64,000 nt of DNA, from contig JAVGWX010000004.1 of assembly GCA_036924085.1 (NCBI GenBank), forward strand, positions 9,191,916-9,255,915, read 5' to 3'. The position numbers and the translations under genes are program-made. This stretch comes from Ariolimax columbianus. Its lineage: Eukaryota > Mollusca > Gastropoda > Stylommatophora > Arionidae. The notes under the pieces are model-generated. The model made no database searches. It worked only from the letters and a program-made list of their open reading frames with translations, and was not told where the DNA came from. Positions 12,060 to 23,044 of the stretch are shown piece by piece. Within the stretch, counting starts at the first letter, position 1. Every line of letters starts with the position of its first letter.

Positions 12060-14735
12060 CGTGTCTCTACTGCTGACATACTGTTCCTGTCATGATTGCT
12101 AGGGATTGTGTGAGCGTGTCTCTACTGCTGACATACTGTTCCTGTCATGATTGCTAGGGATTGTGTGAGCGTGTCTCTACTGCTGGCATAGAGTTACTGT
12201 TCCTGTCATGATTGCTAGGGATTGTGTGAGCGTGTCTCTATTGCTGACATAGAGTTACTGTTCCTGTCATGATTGCTAGGGATTGTGTGAGCGTGTCTCT
12301 ACTGCTGACATACTGTTCCGGTCATGATTGCTAGGGATTGTGTGAGCGTGTCTCTACTGCTGACATAGAGTTACTGTTCCTGTCATGATTGCTAGGGATT
12401 GTGTGAGCGTGTCTCTACTGCTGACATACTGTTCATGTCATGATTGCTAGGGATTGTGTGAGCGTGTTTCTACTGCTGACATAGAGTTACTGTTCCTGTC
12501 ATGATTGCTAGGGATTGTGTGAGCGTGTCTCTACTGCTGACATACTGTTCCTGTCATGATTGCTAGGGATTGTGTGAGCGTGTCTCTACTGCTGACATAG
12601 AGTTACTGTTCCTGTCAGGATTGCTAGGGATTATGTGAGCGTGTCTCTACTGCTGACATAGAGTTACTGTTCCTGTCAGGATTGCTAGGGATTTTGTGAG
12701 CGTGTCTCTACTGCTGACATTGAGTTACTGTTCCTGTCATGATTGCTATGGATTGTGTGAGCGTGTCTCTACTGCTGACATAGAGTTACTGTTCCTGTCA
12801 TGATTGCTAGAGATTGTGTAAGCGTGTCTCTACTGCTGACATAGAGTTACTGTTCCTGTCATGATTTCTAGGGATTGTGTGAGCGTGTCTCTACTGCTGA
12901 CATACTGTTCCTGTCATGATTGCTAGGGATTGTGTGAGCGTGTCTCTACTGCTGACATAGAGTTACTGTTCCTGTCATGATTGCTAGGGATTGTGTGAGC
13001 GTGTCTCTACTGCTGACATAGAGTTACTGTTCCTGTCATGATTTCTAGGGATTGTGTGAGCGTGTCTCTACTGCTGACATACTGTTCCTGTCATGATTGC
13101 TAGGGATTGTGTGAGCGTGTCTCTACTGCTGACATAGAGTTACTGTTCCTGTCATGATTGCTAGGGATTTTGTGAGCGTGTCTCTACTGCTGACATAGAG
13201 TTACTGTTCCTGTCATGATTGCTAGGGATTGTGTGAGCGTGTCTCTACTGCTGACATAGAGTTACTGTTCCTGTCATGATTGCTAGAGATTGTGTAAGCG
13301 TGTCTCTACTGCTGACATACTGTTCCTGTCATGATTTCTAGGGATTGTGTGAGCGTGTCTCTACTGCTGACATACTGTTCCTGTCATGATTGCTAGGGAT
13401 TGTGTGAGCGTGTCTCTACTGCTGACATAGATTTACTGTTCCTGTCATGATTGCTAGGGATTGTGTGAGCGTGTCTCTACTGCTGACATAGAGTTACTGT
13501 TCCTGTCATGATTTCTAGGGATTGTGTGAGCGTGTCTCTACTGCTGACATACTGTTCCTGTCATGATTGCTAGGGATTGTGTGAGCGTGTCTCTACTGCT
13601 GACATAGAGTTACTGTTCCTGTCATGATTGCTAGGGATTGTGTGAGCGTGTCTCTACTGCTGACATAGAGTTACTGTTCCTGTCATGATTGCTAGGGATT
13701 GTGTGAGCGTGTCTCTACTGCTGGCATAGAGTTACTGTTCCTGTCATGATTGCTAGAGATTGTGTGAGCGTGTCTCTATTGCTGACATAGAGTTACTGTT
13801 CCTGTCATGATTGCTAGGGATTGTGTGAGCGTGTCTCTACTGCTGACATACTGTTCCTGTCATGATTGCTAGGGATTGTGTGAGCGTGTCTCTACTGCTG
13901 ACATAGAGTTACTGTTCCTGTCATGATTGCTAGGGATTGTGTGAGCGTGTCTCTACTGCTGACATACTGTTCATGTCATGATTGCTAGGGATTGTGTGAG
14001 CGTGTTTCTACTGCTGACATAGAGTTACTGTTCCTGTCATGATTGCTAGGGATTGTGTGAGCGTGTCTCTACTGCTGACATACTGTTCCTGTCATGATTG
14101 CTAGGGATTGTGTGAGCGTGTCTCTACTGCTGACATAGAGTTACTGTTCCTGTCAGGATTGCTAGGGATTATGTGAGCGTGTCTCTACTGCTGACATAGA
14201 GTTACTGTTCCTGTCAGGATTGCTAGGGATATTGTGAGCGTGTCTCTACTGTTGACGTACTGTTCCTGTCATGATTGCTAGGGATTGTGTGAGCGTGTCT
14301 CTACTGCTGACATACTGTTCCTGTCAGGATTGCTAGGGATTGTGTGAGCGTGTCTCTACTGCTGACATACTGTTCCTGTCAGGATTGCTAGGGATTGTGT
14401 GAGCGTGTCTCTACTGCTGACATAGAGTTACTGTTCCTGTCATGATTGCTAGGGATTGTGTGAGCGTATCTCTACTGCTGACGTACTGTTCCTGTCATGA
14501 TTGCTAGGGATTGTGTGAGCGTATCTCTACTGCTGACATACTGTTACCGTTCCTGTCATGATTGCTAGGGATTGTGTGAGCGTGTCTCTACTGTTGACAT
14601 ACTGTTCCTGTTATGATTGCTAGGGATTGTGTGAGCGTGTCTCTACTGCTGACATACTGTTCCTGTCATGATTGCTAGGGATTGTGTGAGCGTCTCTACT
14701 GCTGACATAAAGTTACCGTTTCTGTCATGATTGTT
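11442..14735. repeat. 55/61-bp satellite array of about 3.3 kb with higher-order structure
   Basis: The unit starts CTGTTCCTGTCATGATTGCT and includes TGTGAGCGTGTCTCTACTGC. It comes in two lengths, 55 bp and 61 bp, differing by presence of GAGTTA. Roughly 55 units are present; the first few are interrupted by the 469-bp duplication. Marker variants recur at fixed distance: CTGGCATAGAG at 12183 and 13721, GTTCATGTCA at 12431 and 13969, and GTCAGGATTGC at 12614 and 14152, all 1538 bp apart. A shorter period is shown by ATGATTTCT at 12861/13331 and 13038/13508 (470 bp). Confidence 0.95.
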
Positions 14736-15195
14736 AGGAATTTATTCAGGAGACTGCTGTGGTCAGAACATGGGTGAATTTGATTCATTGGGCACAGGCC
14801 TTTTGTTGATGAAAAATGTAGTGATGCACACACATGTATTTTGTGTATTGATGTTGATATCATAAAACTCTTGATTTGATTTTATCAACAGCCCTTAACA
14901 TTGATCTTATAATAGGATGTGACAAATTGGTTGATTTCCTGTTTAGCTTCTTCCAATTAAGATCTGGCAGACCGGATTAAGTGAAATTTGGAAAAAGTAT
15001 TTGATACCGGAATAATCTTAGGCCGGAGACCGGATGCTATCCATGGACCTTACATTGCACATGCTTCCACTAAAGCACACTGTACTGTATTTGTACAATC
15101 ATTAGGTTTGCCAACTATAGGCGTATCTTCAATGGCCGTGAGGGGTGGAGGTGCTTAGTAGTTACAAATAAAAGACATTGATATTTATTTTGTGG
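14736..15195. other. No recognisable feature
   Basis: Flank of the satellite array; no exon or element recognised. Confidence 0.4.
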
Positions 15196-15400
15196 TAATT
15201 TTCGAGGGGGTCGCTGTACTCAAGAGGTTAAGGCACTCGCCTCTTACAGTGATGATCGGAGACCGTGGCGACCCCTGGGAGGTAAGACCAGAGTGCTTGC
15301 ATCCCGAGTTACCTACAGTCGTTTCGACCAATAGTCTTGCCACTGATCCAAGGTAACTCGGGATAAGATAGTGAGATTGATGACCAGCGCATATTCTTGC
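15196..15400 (+). mobile_element. tRNA-derived SINE with hairpin tail
   Basis: The head TCGCTGTACTCAAGAGGTTAAGGCACTCGCC resembles a tRNA D-arm and anticodon region, with an A-box-like segment in AGAGGTTAAGGC. GATCGGAGACC near 15254 is a weak B box. The tail contains a perfect 14-bp inverted repeat, ATCCCGAGTTACCT at 15301-15314 and AGGTAACTCGGGAT at 15351-15364, with a 36-base loop. Probably a decayed tRNA SINE; borders are approximate. Confidence 0.6.
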
Positions 15401-15469
15401 TCACTATAATATAAATACAACGCACATTATATTATTAAGACAACCAGGTTATTTTCGTTTCGGATATTC

Positions 15470-16020
15470 ACAGTGATGTGTGTTTACTTGCTAGTGTGTT
15501 TGAGTGGAAGTATATTTCTGTGTGTGAGTATGTCTGAGAGAGTGTATCTGTTTGAGTCTCTGTGTGTGTATTTGTGTGCGTGAGTGTGTGTGTGTGTGTT
15601 CGTCAGTGTATGTATGCGATAGGGTATGTGTGTGCGTATATGTGTGAGTGTATGTGTGTGTGTATGTGTGTTTATATGTATGTGAGTGTATGTGTGTAAG
15701 CGTGTGGGAGGGTGTGTGTGTGTCTATGTGTGTGCGTGGTTAAGTGTGTCTGTGTGTTTGTATGTGCGTGGTTAAGTGTGCCTGTGTGTTTGTGTGTGCG
15801 TGGTTAAGTGTGCCTGTGTGTTTGTGTGTGCGTGGTTAAGTGTGCATGTGTATTTGTGTGTGCGTGGTTAAGTGTGCATGTGTCTTTGTGTGTGCGTGGT
15901 TAAGTGTGCCTGTGTGTGCGTGGTTAAGTGTACCTGTGTGTTTGTGTGTGCGTGGTTAAGTGTGCATGTGTGTTTGTGTGTGCGGGGTTAAGTGTGCCTC
16001 TGTGTTTGTGTGTGCGCGTA
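15470..16020. repeat. TG-rich microsatellite with 32-bp minisatellite
   Basis: TGTGTG-rich DNA from about 15470. From about 15730 it resolves into a 32-bp unit marked by GCGTGGTTAAGTGTG, at 15734, 15766, 15798 and on to about 16000, with one shortened unit near 15915. Confidence 0.9.
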
Positions 16021-16436
16021 ATTTCATGTAGAGAGTTTCAAGTGGTTTATAAACCTGAAATAGTTCATGTAATTATTTGTTGCAAGAATCATTCACAAAG
16101 AGTACGTGTGAATGGTGAAGTGGCAGTCTGAAACCTCTCTGGTCATGCTCCTGGATTATCTTGGTAATATGAAAAGTTATAATATGACATGTGCCTCTTT
16201 TACAAGAGACAACAATTCAGCTTTGGTGTTCGTTTGGCTAAATTGAATGTGTTCTTTTGTTGGCGTACTTTTATTGCATCCTTCTTACTTGATGGCATAC
16301 GAACTGTGTTTATTTGTGAAAGATGAAGTCTGCACACCGAATGTGTAGATTTTCGAACAACAATGTCGTTGTTTTTTCCCATCCAAATCCTAATTTCTGT
16401 AATGTAAATTTCTTTTGATCAACCATTCTGCAAATA
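16021..16436. other. No recognisable feature
   Basis: Unique-looking AT-rich DNA before the LINE fragment. Its RT frame may begin slightly upstream of 16437, but no motif is visible. Confidence 0.4.
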
Positions 16437-17320
16437 TTGTGTTTAAAAACAAGTATATTATCCCCTTGTCTTTTTAATATCTACACAGAACAAATATTCC
16501 AAAAGATAGAGGGGGTGTCAAGGCTTGTTATTGGAGGAGTGGCAATGAATCATCTTAAATATGCGAATGATTCAATTTTGATGACAAAAAGTGAGCAAGA
16601 ATTACAGGCACTTGTGACAACAATATGCAAACATAAGTCAAGAGTTTGGATTGGACATAAACATGAAAAAAAACAAAGTATGATAATTGGGAAAAGTGAC
16701 AAGAAACCATATATGCAGATAAAAATAAAAGATCAACTACTTGAACAGGTACAGAGTTTCTTCTATCTATGTCATCTAATAACGGAAGAAGGCAGCTATG
16801 AAAAAGAAATCAGACATGCGACACATACTGACATCCAAACAGATAAATCAGAATTTGAAAATGAGAATTGTCAGGCGTTATGTATATTCGTGACTACTTT
16901 AAGACCCAGAAACATTGACAATGAATAACAAGTTGTAAAAGAGTATTGAAGACTTACAAATGTGGGTACATAGAAGATTGGGTCGCATTTCTTGGAAAGA
17001 GAAGAAAACAAATGTGAAGATATTGAAAAAGTTGGGGGTGACAAAAAAATGTATGACCGAAACCATGGTTACACAGTTACGTTTTGTTGGTCAAATAACA
17101 AGACATACCTCCTTGTTGAAGACCATACTGGAGGGTAGGATGGAAGGCAGTCAGTCGTTCAAGAGGCAGACAACGTTTTAAGTTGGTGGATAACATCAGA
17201 AGATGGACTGGACTAAGCCTGTCAGATTGTACCATTACGGCAAGAGATAGAGTACACTGGAGATCAATTGCAGCCGACCTTCGATGCGGAGATGGCACTT
17301 GAACTGAATCTGATTCGTTG
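16437..17320 (+). mobile_element. RTE-like LINE, RT C-terminal half to 3' end, broken
   Basis: The first segment (16437-16928) reads SILSPCLFNIYTEQI, then LKYANDSILMT where the catalytic YADD is expected (the second Asp is Asn in YAND), then YGL-type and LLEQVQSFFYL blocks. The second (16960-17181) reads MWVHRRLGRISWKEKKTN, QLRFVGQITRH, ILEGRMEG. A third frame to about 17310 reads LSDCTITARDRVHWRSIAADLRCGDG, the usual C-terminus. At least two frameshifts plus the altered YADD show a dead copy. The 3' tail recurs at 32690-32865. RTE or a related endonuclease-RT clade is inferred. Confidence 0.8.
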
Positions 17321-18073
17321 AACGGAAATGTCTCGTTCGTTATTAAAAATTTGATGTAGTGGTGAGTTCGCGTTTTCTATTTTCTATAAAAACACGACCA
17401 CATTTTTTTACCGATTTGCAATCAATAAAATTGCCATTAAGTTTCTGTAGAACTGCGAACATATTTTGTAATCGAAGTGGTATTGTGTGTGTGAGTGTGT
17501 ATGAGGGTGTGTGTGTGTGTGTGTGGTTGTGTGTGTATGTGTGTGTGTGTTTGTTTATGTGGTGTGTACTGGAAATAAGCTAAATAAACTGAAAAGCGAC
17601 TTCAGAATGTAACTAAAACAATTTTAACGTAATGTCACGATGTTAAACACTTCGAATGCACATTTCTAACAAATCAATTGTCTTGGTTATGTTACACGGA
17701 ATTTAAAAAATAAATTTAACAATTTTAAATAATATGTGTATATACAAAAATGTCCATCCATGTATAACTGAAAGACATAGGTCTATGACACAGACCAGCC
17801 ACAGGAACGAGGAGCTCCTCTCTTACAACAAAGAAAATATCCAGAATCGACACCTGGTATGTTGGATTCATGGGAGAGGCAGGGAAAACAACTCAAATTA
17901 CAATAGAAAGGTGGAGAGGGATACAACAACAGCATCATTGTACTTAGCGGGAAAACATGGAGAAAAGTAGCAAATAAAGTACAGCGAACAACAAGAAAGA
18001 CAAGTCCATATTCAAGTGATGAAGGGGAGACTACGACACGGTGATGGAGTCGCACTTACGCTTGCTCTAAAAG
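17321..18073. other. No gene; (TG)n microsatellite at about 17483-17565
   Basis: A TGTGTG-rich run with GAG and TT interruptions lies at about 17483-17565. The remainder shows no exon or element that I can support. Confidence 0.45.
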
Positions 18074-18862
18074 CCATGTATGCTCTTATTTGTGGGAATC
18101 AAGACTGGTCATATTATCCTGTAGTGCTCTTATAGAGTGATTCAGGTCTTATCATGTAATCCTCTAGTGCTCTTATTGGGTGATTTAGGACTTATCATGT
18201 AATCCTCTAGTGCTCTTATTGGGTGATTTAGGACTGATCATGTTATCCTCTAGTGCTCTTATTGGGTGATTTAGGACTGATAATGTTATCCTGTAGTGCT
18301 CTTATTGATTCAATCAGGAATGATCATGTCATCCATTACTGCTCTTATTGAATGAATCAAAACTGCTAAAAGCATTCTAAAGTGCCCTGATTGAGGGAAT
18401 CAAGACCGATCATGTCATCCATTAGTGCTATTTTTGAATGAATCAAGACTGGTCATGTCATCCTTTGGTACCCTTATTGATTGAATCTAAACCAACCATG
18501 GCATCCATTGGTCCTCTTATTGAGTGAATGGAAACTGGTGAAATCACCCGTTGGTGCTCTTACTGAGTGAATCTAGACTGACAATGGTATCCTTTAGTGC
18601 TCTTATTGAATGAATCAAGACTGGTCATTTCATTATTCTGTGCTCTTATTGATTGAATCTAAACTGACCATGGCATCTATTTATGCTCGTATTGAGTGAA
18701 TTAAAACTGGTGAAAGCATCCTTTAGTGCTCCTATTGAATGAACCAAGTCTGATCATGTCATCCTTTAGTGCTCCTATTGAATGAACCAACTTTGATCAT
18801 GGCATCCTTTAGTGCTCCTATTGAATGAACCAGTCTGATCATGGCATCCTTCAGGACTACAA
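18074..18862. repeat. Diverged minisatellite of about 44 bp, about 17 copies
   Basis: The unit resembles GTGCTCTTATTGAATGAATC followed by a GACTGGTCATGTCATCCTTTA-type half. Units carry many substitutions and small indels, so this is an old array compared with the near-identical 50-bp array at 19449. Confidence 0.9.
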
Positions 18863-19448
18863 ATAAAAAGATCAAATCATCATACAATGTCGCTCTCCAA
18901 CAAGAATCTATTTAACGTCTCTACAACGAACTGCAAAATCTATAGGATAAGCAAAATGGATGAATTAAAACGATATCAAAGCAAGAGTTTAATCTCAATG
19001 CACGTGAGGATATCGGAGGCCACGAACAAATTATCAACAAAAATGTTCTTGTGACAATGAATGAAAATGGTCAGATGTTTGCACGTTATTGCTATGGAAC
19101 AAGCTGGTCCTGTAGGAACATATCCCCACACATGAACGTGCATAAGGGAGCACGAATATACCAGACCATGTACACTAACACACCGGGTTAGTGACGTAAC
19201 ACTTGGGGCTACGGAGGAGAGTGGCGCTCAAGTCAATCCAGTGTTACCGAGTACTGAAAAGGGAGCAAATAATTAATACACTGTAACATGACAGGCATAT
19301 CATAGGAGGCGACTAACAAAGGTTGAGCATGGGGCTGGCATCTTGATCCTGTAGAAACGCTAAGCAACAAAATATTAAACATATTTAGACAGGTCAACAT
19401 TTGATGGCTCGGTAGGTATCATCATCATCATGTCGCTTGTCCTTTGCA
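18863..19448. other. Mostly unassigned; possible LINE 5' UTR relic at about 19300-19370
   Basis: GAGGCGACTAACAAAGGTTG and ATGGGGCTGGCATCTTGATC resemble a 5'-end stretch I associate with non-LTR elements of lophotrochozoans; this is a memory-based impression. Nothing else is recognised. Confidence 0.25.
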
Positions 19449-20322
19449 GAACGTCGCTCTCACAACAGCGGATCTGTAAGACTCTCGATCTCTGGCCAGA
19501 ACGTCGCTCTCACAACAGCGGATCTGTAAGACTATCGATCTCTGGCCAGAACGTCGCTCTCACAACAGCGGATCTGTAAGACTCTCGATCTCTGGCCAGA
19601 TAGTCGCTCTCACAACAGCGGATCTGTAAGACTCTCGATCTCTGGCCAGAACGTCGCTCTCACAACAGCGGATCTGTAAGACTCTCGATCTCTGGCCAGA
19701 ACGTCGCTCTCACAACAGCGGATCTGTAAGACTCTCGATCTCTGGCCAGAACGTCGCTCTCACAACAGCGGATCTGTAAGACTCTCGATCTCTGGCCAGA
19801 ACGTCGCTCTCACAACAGCGGATCTGTAAGACTTTCGATCTCTGGCCAGAACGTCGCTCTCACAACAGCGGATCTGTAAGACTATCGATCTCTGGCCAGA
19901 ACGTCGCTCTCACAACAGCGGATCTGTAAGCCTCTCGATCTCTGGCCAGAACGTCGCTCTCACAACAGCGGATCTGTAAGACTATCGATCTCTGGCCAGA
20001 ATGTCGCTCTCACAACAGCGGATCTGTAAGACTATCGATCTCTGGCCAGAACGTCTCTCTCACAACAGCGGATCTGTAAGACTCTCGATCTCTGGCCAGA
20101 ACGTCGCTCTCACAACAGCGGATCTGTAAGACTCTCGATCTCTGGCCAGAACGTCGCTCTCACAACAGCGGATCTGTAAGACTCTCGATCTCTGGCCAGA
20201 ACGTCGCTCTCACAACAGCGGATATGTAAGACTCTCGATCTCTGGCCAGATCGTCGCTTCTCGATCTCTGGCCAGAACGTCGCTCTCACAACAGCGGATT
20301 TGTAAGACTCTTGATCTCTGGC
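19449..20322. repeat. 50-bp minisatellite, about 17 copies, derived from a LINE ORF2 tail
   Basis: Near-identical 50-bp units (ACGTCGCTCTCACAACAGCG, then GATCTGTAAGACTCTCGATC) fill 19451-20250 as 16 copies. A partial unit near 20251-20277 and a last unit follow, ending at the LINE tail. On the minus strand the unit reads ARDRESYRSAVVRATFWPEI, which continues directly from the ORF2 C-terminus at 20322-20583. The array therefore grew from the LINE's own terminal codons. High unit identity implies recent expansion or homogenisation. Confidence 0.95.
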
Positions 20323-20760
20323 CAGAATGCCCGCCTCCGTCGCTGTCATCTTCAGGACCTCCGTGATGTCTTGTGTCCATCTGCTTCTCGGTCTGCCTCT
20401 GCCCCGCCTTCCAGGAACAACACCCTCCGATATTGTTCTCTCTAGGCCAATATGGCATTTGATGTGACCAAAATATTTCAGTTTTCCTGATAAGATGTTG
20501 TCTACCAACCAATGTTCGTCGATGTCAAGCTCTTTTAGTGTATCTCGATTTTTGCGTTTCGCCACCGATGGAATTTTGAGCACCCTCCTGTAGCATTTCA
20601 GTTCAAAAGAGTCAATCCTTTTGTTAAGTGTCTGTGTGGTGGTCCACGTTTCACAACCCTATGTTGCCACCGGGAAGATGCAAATTCGTCATTAGAGTTC
20701 TGCCACAGATTCTTCATCTTATTTAACCTCTGCCTTGCCATAACCATTCAGCTTCTCGGC
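20322..20760 (-). mobile_element. LINE ORF2 C-terminal fragment feeding the 50-bp array
   Basis: The minus strand reads CETWTTTQTLNKRIDSFELK, then CYRRVLKIPSVAKRKNRDTL, LKYFGHIKCH, and RGRGRPRSRWTQDITEVLKM. These are the ordered post-RT blocks of endonuclease-RT LINEs. The frame passes without a stop into the minisatellite at 20322. A relative with the same WTITQILKNKIESFELKLY block lies at 37070-37530 (minus). Confidence 0.85.
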
Positions 20761-21482
20761 AGGTATTAGTTGAAGATATAGACTCAACAGCGAGCTGAAA
20801 AGGCTTTGATTGATTGATTAATTGATTGATGATTGATTGATTGATGTGTTGCATACGTTTCTATAAGTCAGCGTTGTTTAAGGATAACTGTCAGATATCC
20901 ACTTTCTATGCGGTCTTCCTCGTGCCTTGTAGCCAAATGTCCCTGCTTTGTAAACAGGCATATTGGTCCATCTGCATAAATGCAACATTTAGATGATATT
21001 TACAGCATGTTAGGAAGGCATCAGACCACAGTCTAAAGATGGCAAGATTCAGATGTACGCTACTATAGGACAGAAGCAGTCAAGCTAGCAGACTTTGGCG
21101 TGGGATATCTCAAGTGAGATGAGAAAAAAAAAGGAGTTCGGCCTCATACTAAGCAATAACCGAGACACCGGGTGGTTTGTCGGGGTCTTTGTGTATGACA
21201 AGGACAAGAATAGCACCACTGCCCCACAGAGAGGCGACTAACTGTGTGATATGGCATAACACCGGCCATGGTAATTTGGTTTGTTTAGAGTAGCAAAGAT
21301 GGCGTCTAACAGGCTGCTGGTCTACTTTGTTCTGGTGAGCTTATTAAGAATGAAATCCTTTCCCGACTATATCCAGCTCATACCAAAGCTGGGACCTGCA
21401 CAGTGGAATCTGCCCCCAAGTACAAGTCGACTAAGAACTCAGCAATAAATTAACAGAGATAAGCCTAAAATATGGTAATACT
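20761..21482. other. No gene; GATT simple repeat and possible LINE 5' relic
   Basis: A TTGA simple repeat lies at about 20808-20846. AGCAAAGATGGCGTCTAACAGGCTGCTGGTCTAC at about 21292-21325, read here only as resemblance, matches the start of the A-tailed retroposon at 32145 in part. No exon recognised. Confidence 0.4.
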
Positions 21483-21861
21483 AAACAGAGGTCTTCTTCT
21501 TCTTCTTTCGTTCTCAATCTCCTGCCACCAAACCCTGAAAGGGCTTAAGTAGCAGAATGTAGTCCAGAGAACGAAATGCGTTGTGTCGTAGTTTACAGCT
21601 TGACTGCGATATTTGCACCTTTCGGTCCAACACATCCGAGTTCAGCAAGCATTTTTTGAGTACCGGGTTAGCATTCCCTGTACGATCCCTTTTCCTTAGC
21701 CAGTCTGCCCTGCTGCAGTCTGTTATCCAGGATCACCACTTGGAGGTGTAGAAGGGTCTTGGCAGCTCTGGTTCGCTGGCCCTGACACTAGCAGTCAGCT
21801 ATGGGTCGCTGACCAGTGTAGATCATGCGCTGCTCAGCATCTTGATCCCAAACAGAGGTCT
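21483..21861 (-). mobile_element. GAA-tailed SINE-like element, copy 2, with 12-bp target-site duplication
   Basis: The element occupies 21495-21849 on the minus strand and is flanked by the perfect direct repeat AAACAGAGGTCT at 21483-21494 and 21850-21861. Read on the minus strand it begins GGGATCAAGATGCTGAGCAG and ends in a (GAA)n tail. It shares its whole length with the copies at 3372 and 59976. It seems full length at about 355 bp. Confidence 0.9.
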
Positions 21862-21865
21862 AACA

Positions 21866-22130
21866 GTACTAAACTGGCTCAGTGGTCTCGAGGGAAAATG
21901 TCCGCCTCGGGTGCCGGAGGTCACACGTTCGAATCACGATGGAGACCGATGTTTTTTTATGTGGATCTTCTGGTAAAAATTACTCTGATTTCTGGTTAGT
22001 GCGTTCGGACTCCCATGTTCAGTACACGTTAAAAATCCTTTGGCAGCTAGAAATGGAAAAGAGTAGGCTTAACGGCTATTGACCCGGACACATTTCAAAA
22101 TTTCTAGTTAAAAATCAACTCAAATTACTT
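21866..22130 (+). mobile_element. tRNA-derived SINE
   Basis: ACTGGCTCAGTGGTCTCGAG is an A-box-bearing tRNA D-arm-like segment, and ACGTTCGAATCACG near 21926 is a good B box. The tail (GTACACGTTAAAAATCCTTT) is not tRNA-like, as expected for the body of a SINE. No functional tRNA cloverleaf is formed. The 3' border is uncertain. Confidence 0.65.
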
Positions 22131-22255
22131 GTACCTTCCCCCAGGCCTAGTAAGCTGCAGGAAGTCTGTAGCAGATACATGTAGCCATAGCTTTCGGTTA
22201 CCTGACAACAGACATTGACATGCCTGTTTGAATACCAGGATTCCAAGTAACCCAA

Positions 22256-22655
22256 GAATTACAGTTATGAGGAACGACTCAGAATACCGGTCTACAGTGT
22301 CTCGAAGAGAGAAGAATTCGTGGTGACTTAATACAGGTTTATAAGATGATCAGAGGAATCGATAAATTAGACTATAACAAGTTTTTTTAAAATACAGCCA
22401 CCCACAATAACACGAGAGCATAGTTACAAGCTGACTAAAGAGAGGTCCAGATTACATATTAGGAAATATTTTTTTAGTCAGAGAGTGGTGTCTGCTTGGA
22501 ATGCATTGCCGGGGGAGGTAGTGGAGGCAGGGACAGTTAATGCATTTAAGAATAAACTGGATGCGAAAGCTTTTAGAGCAAGGTGATGTAAATGTAACTG
22601 GTTGTATACAGACTCTGCAGGGTCTTCTAAACCAGTATAAAGACGTTAAGTTAAG
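22256..22655 (+). mobile_element. 5'-truncated CR1-like LINE 3' end
   Basis: This matches the last 400 bp of the element at 1-3210. It shares GAATTACAGTTATGAGGAA, ...DYNKFF-type coding sequence, GCCGGGGGAGGTAGTGGAGG near 22510, and the terminus TATAAAGACGTTAAGTTAAG. The copy is less decayed than the one at 2800-3200 and helps define the family's 3' end, a short direct-repeat TTAAG tail and not poly(A). Confidence 0.85.
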
Positions 22656-23044
22656 TTAAAACCAGAGCCACCAAAGCTAAAGCAGATGAAGACTGCACAG
22701 AGATAAACAAAGAGGTCAAAAAGAACATTAAGGTAGATAAGAGAAATTAAATTAGAAGATATAAAGAAAGCAATTAGCCTTCTAAAGAATGGGAAAGCTG
22801 CAGGGCATGCTGAGATGCTAACCAAAGCACTACTATCATTTATAGTTGTATTGTGAATATATTGGATACAAAAAGCATTACAAAAGATTGGAGAGAACGC
22901 TATTTGGATTAATCTGCACCAGAAATACGATCTACAAGAATGTAAAAACTGCAGATGAAAGGTGCTACTGACAATGCCAGGTCAAGTGTTAAACAGATCT
23001 AGACTAGACTCAACAAATCAATGGATAGCAAACTAAGAGACGAC

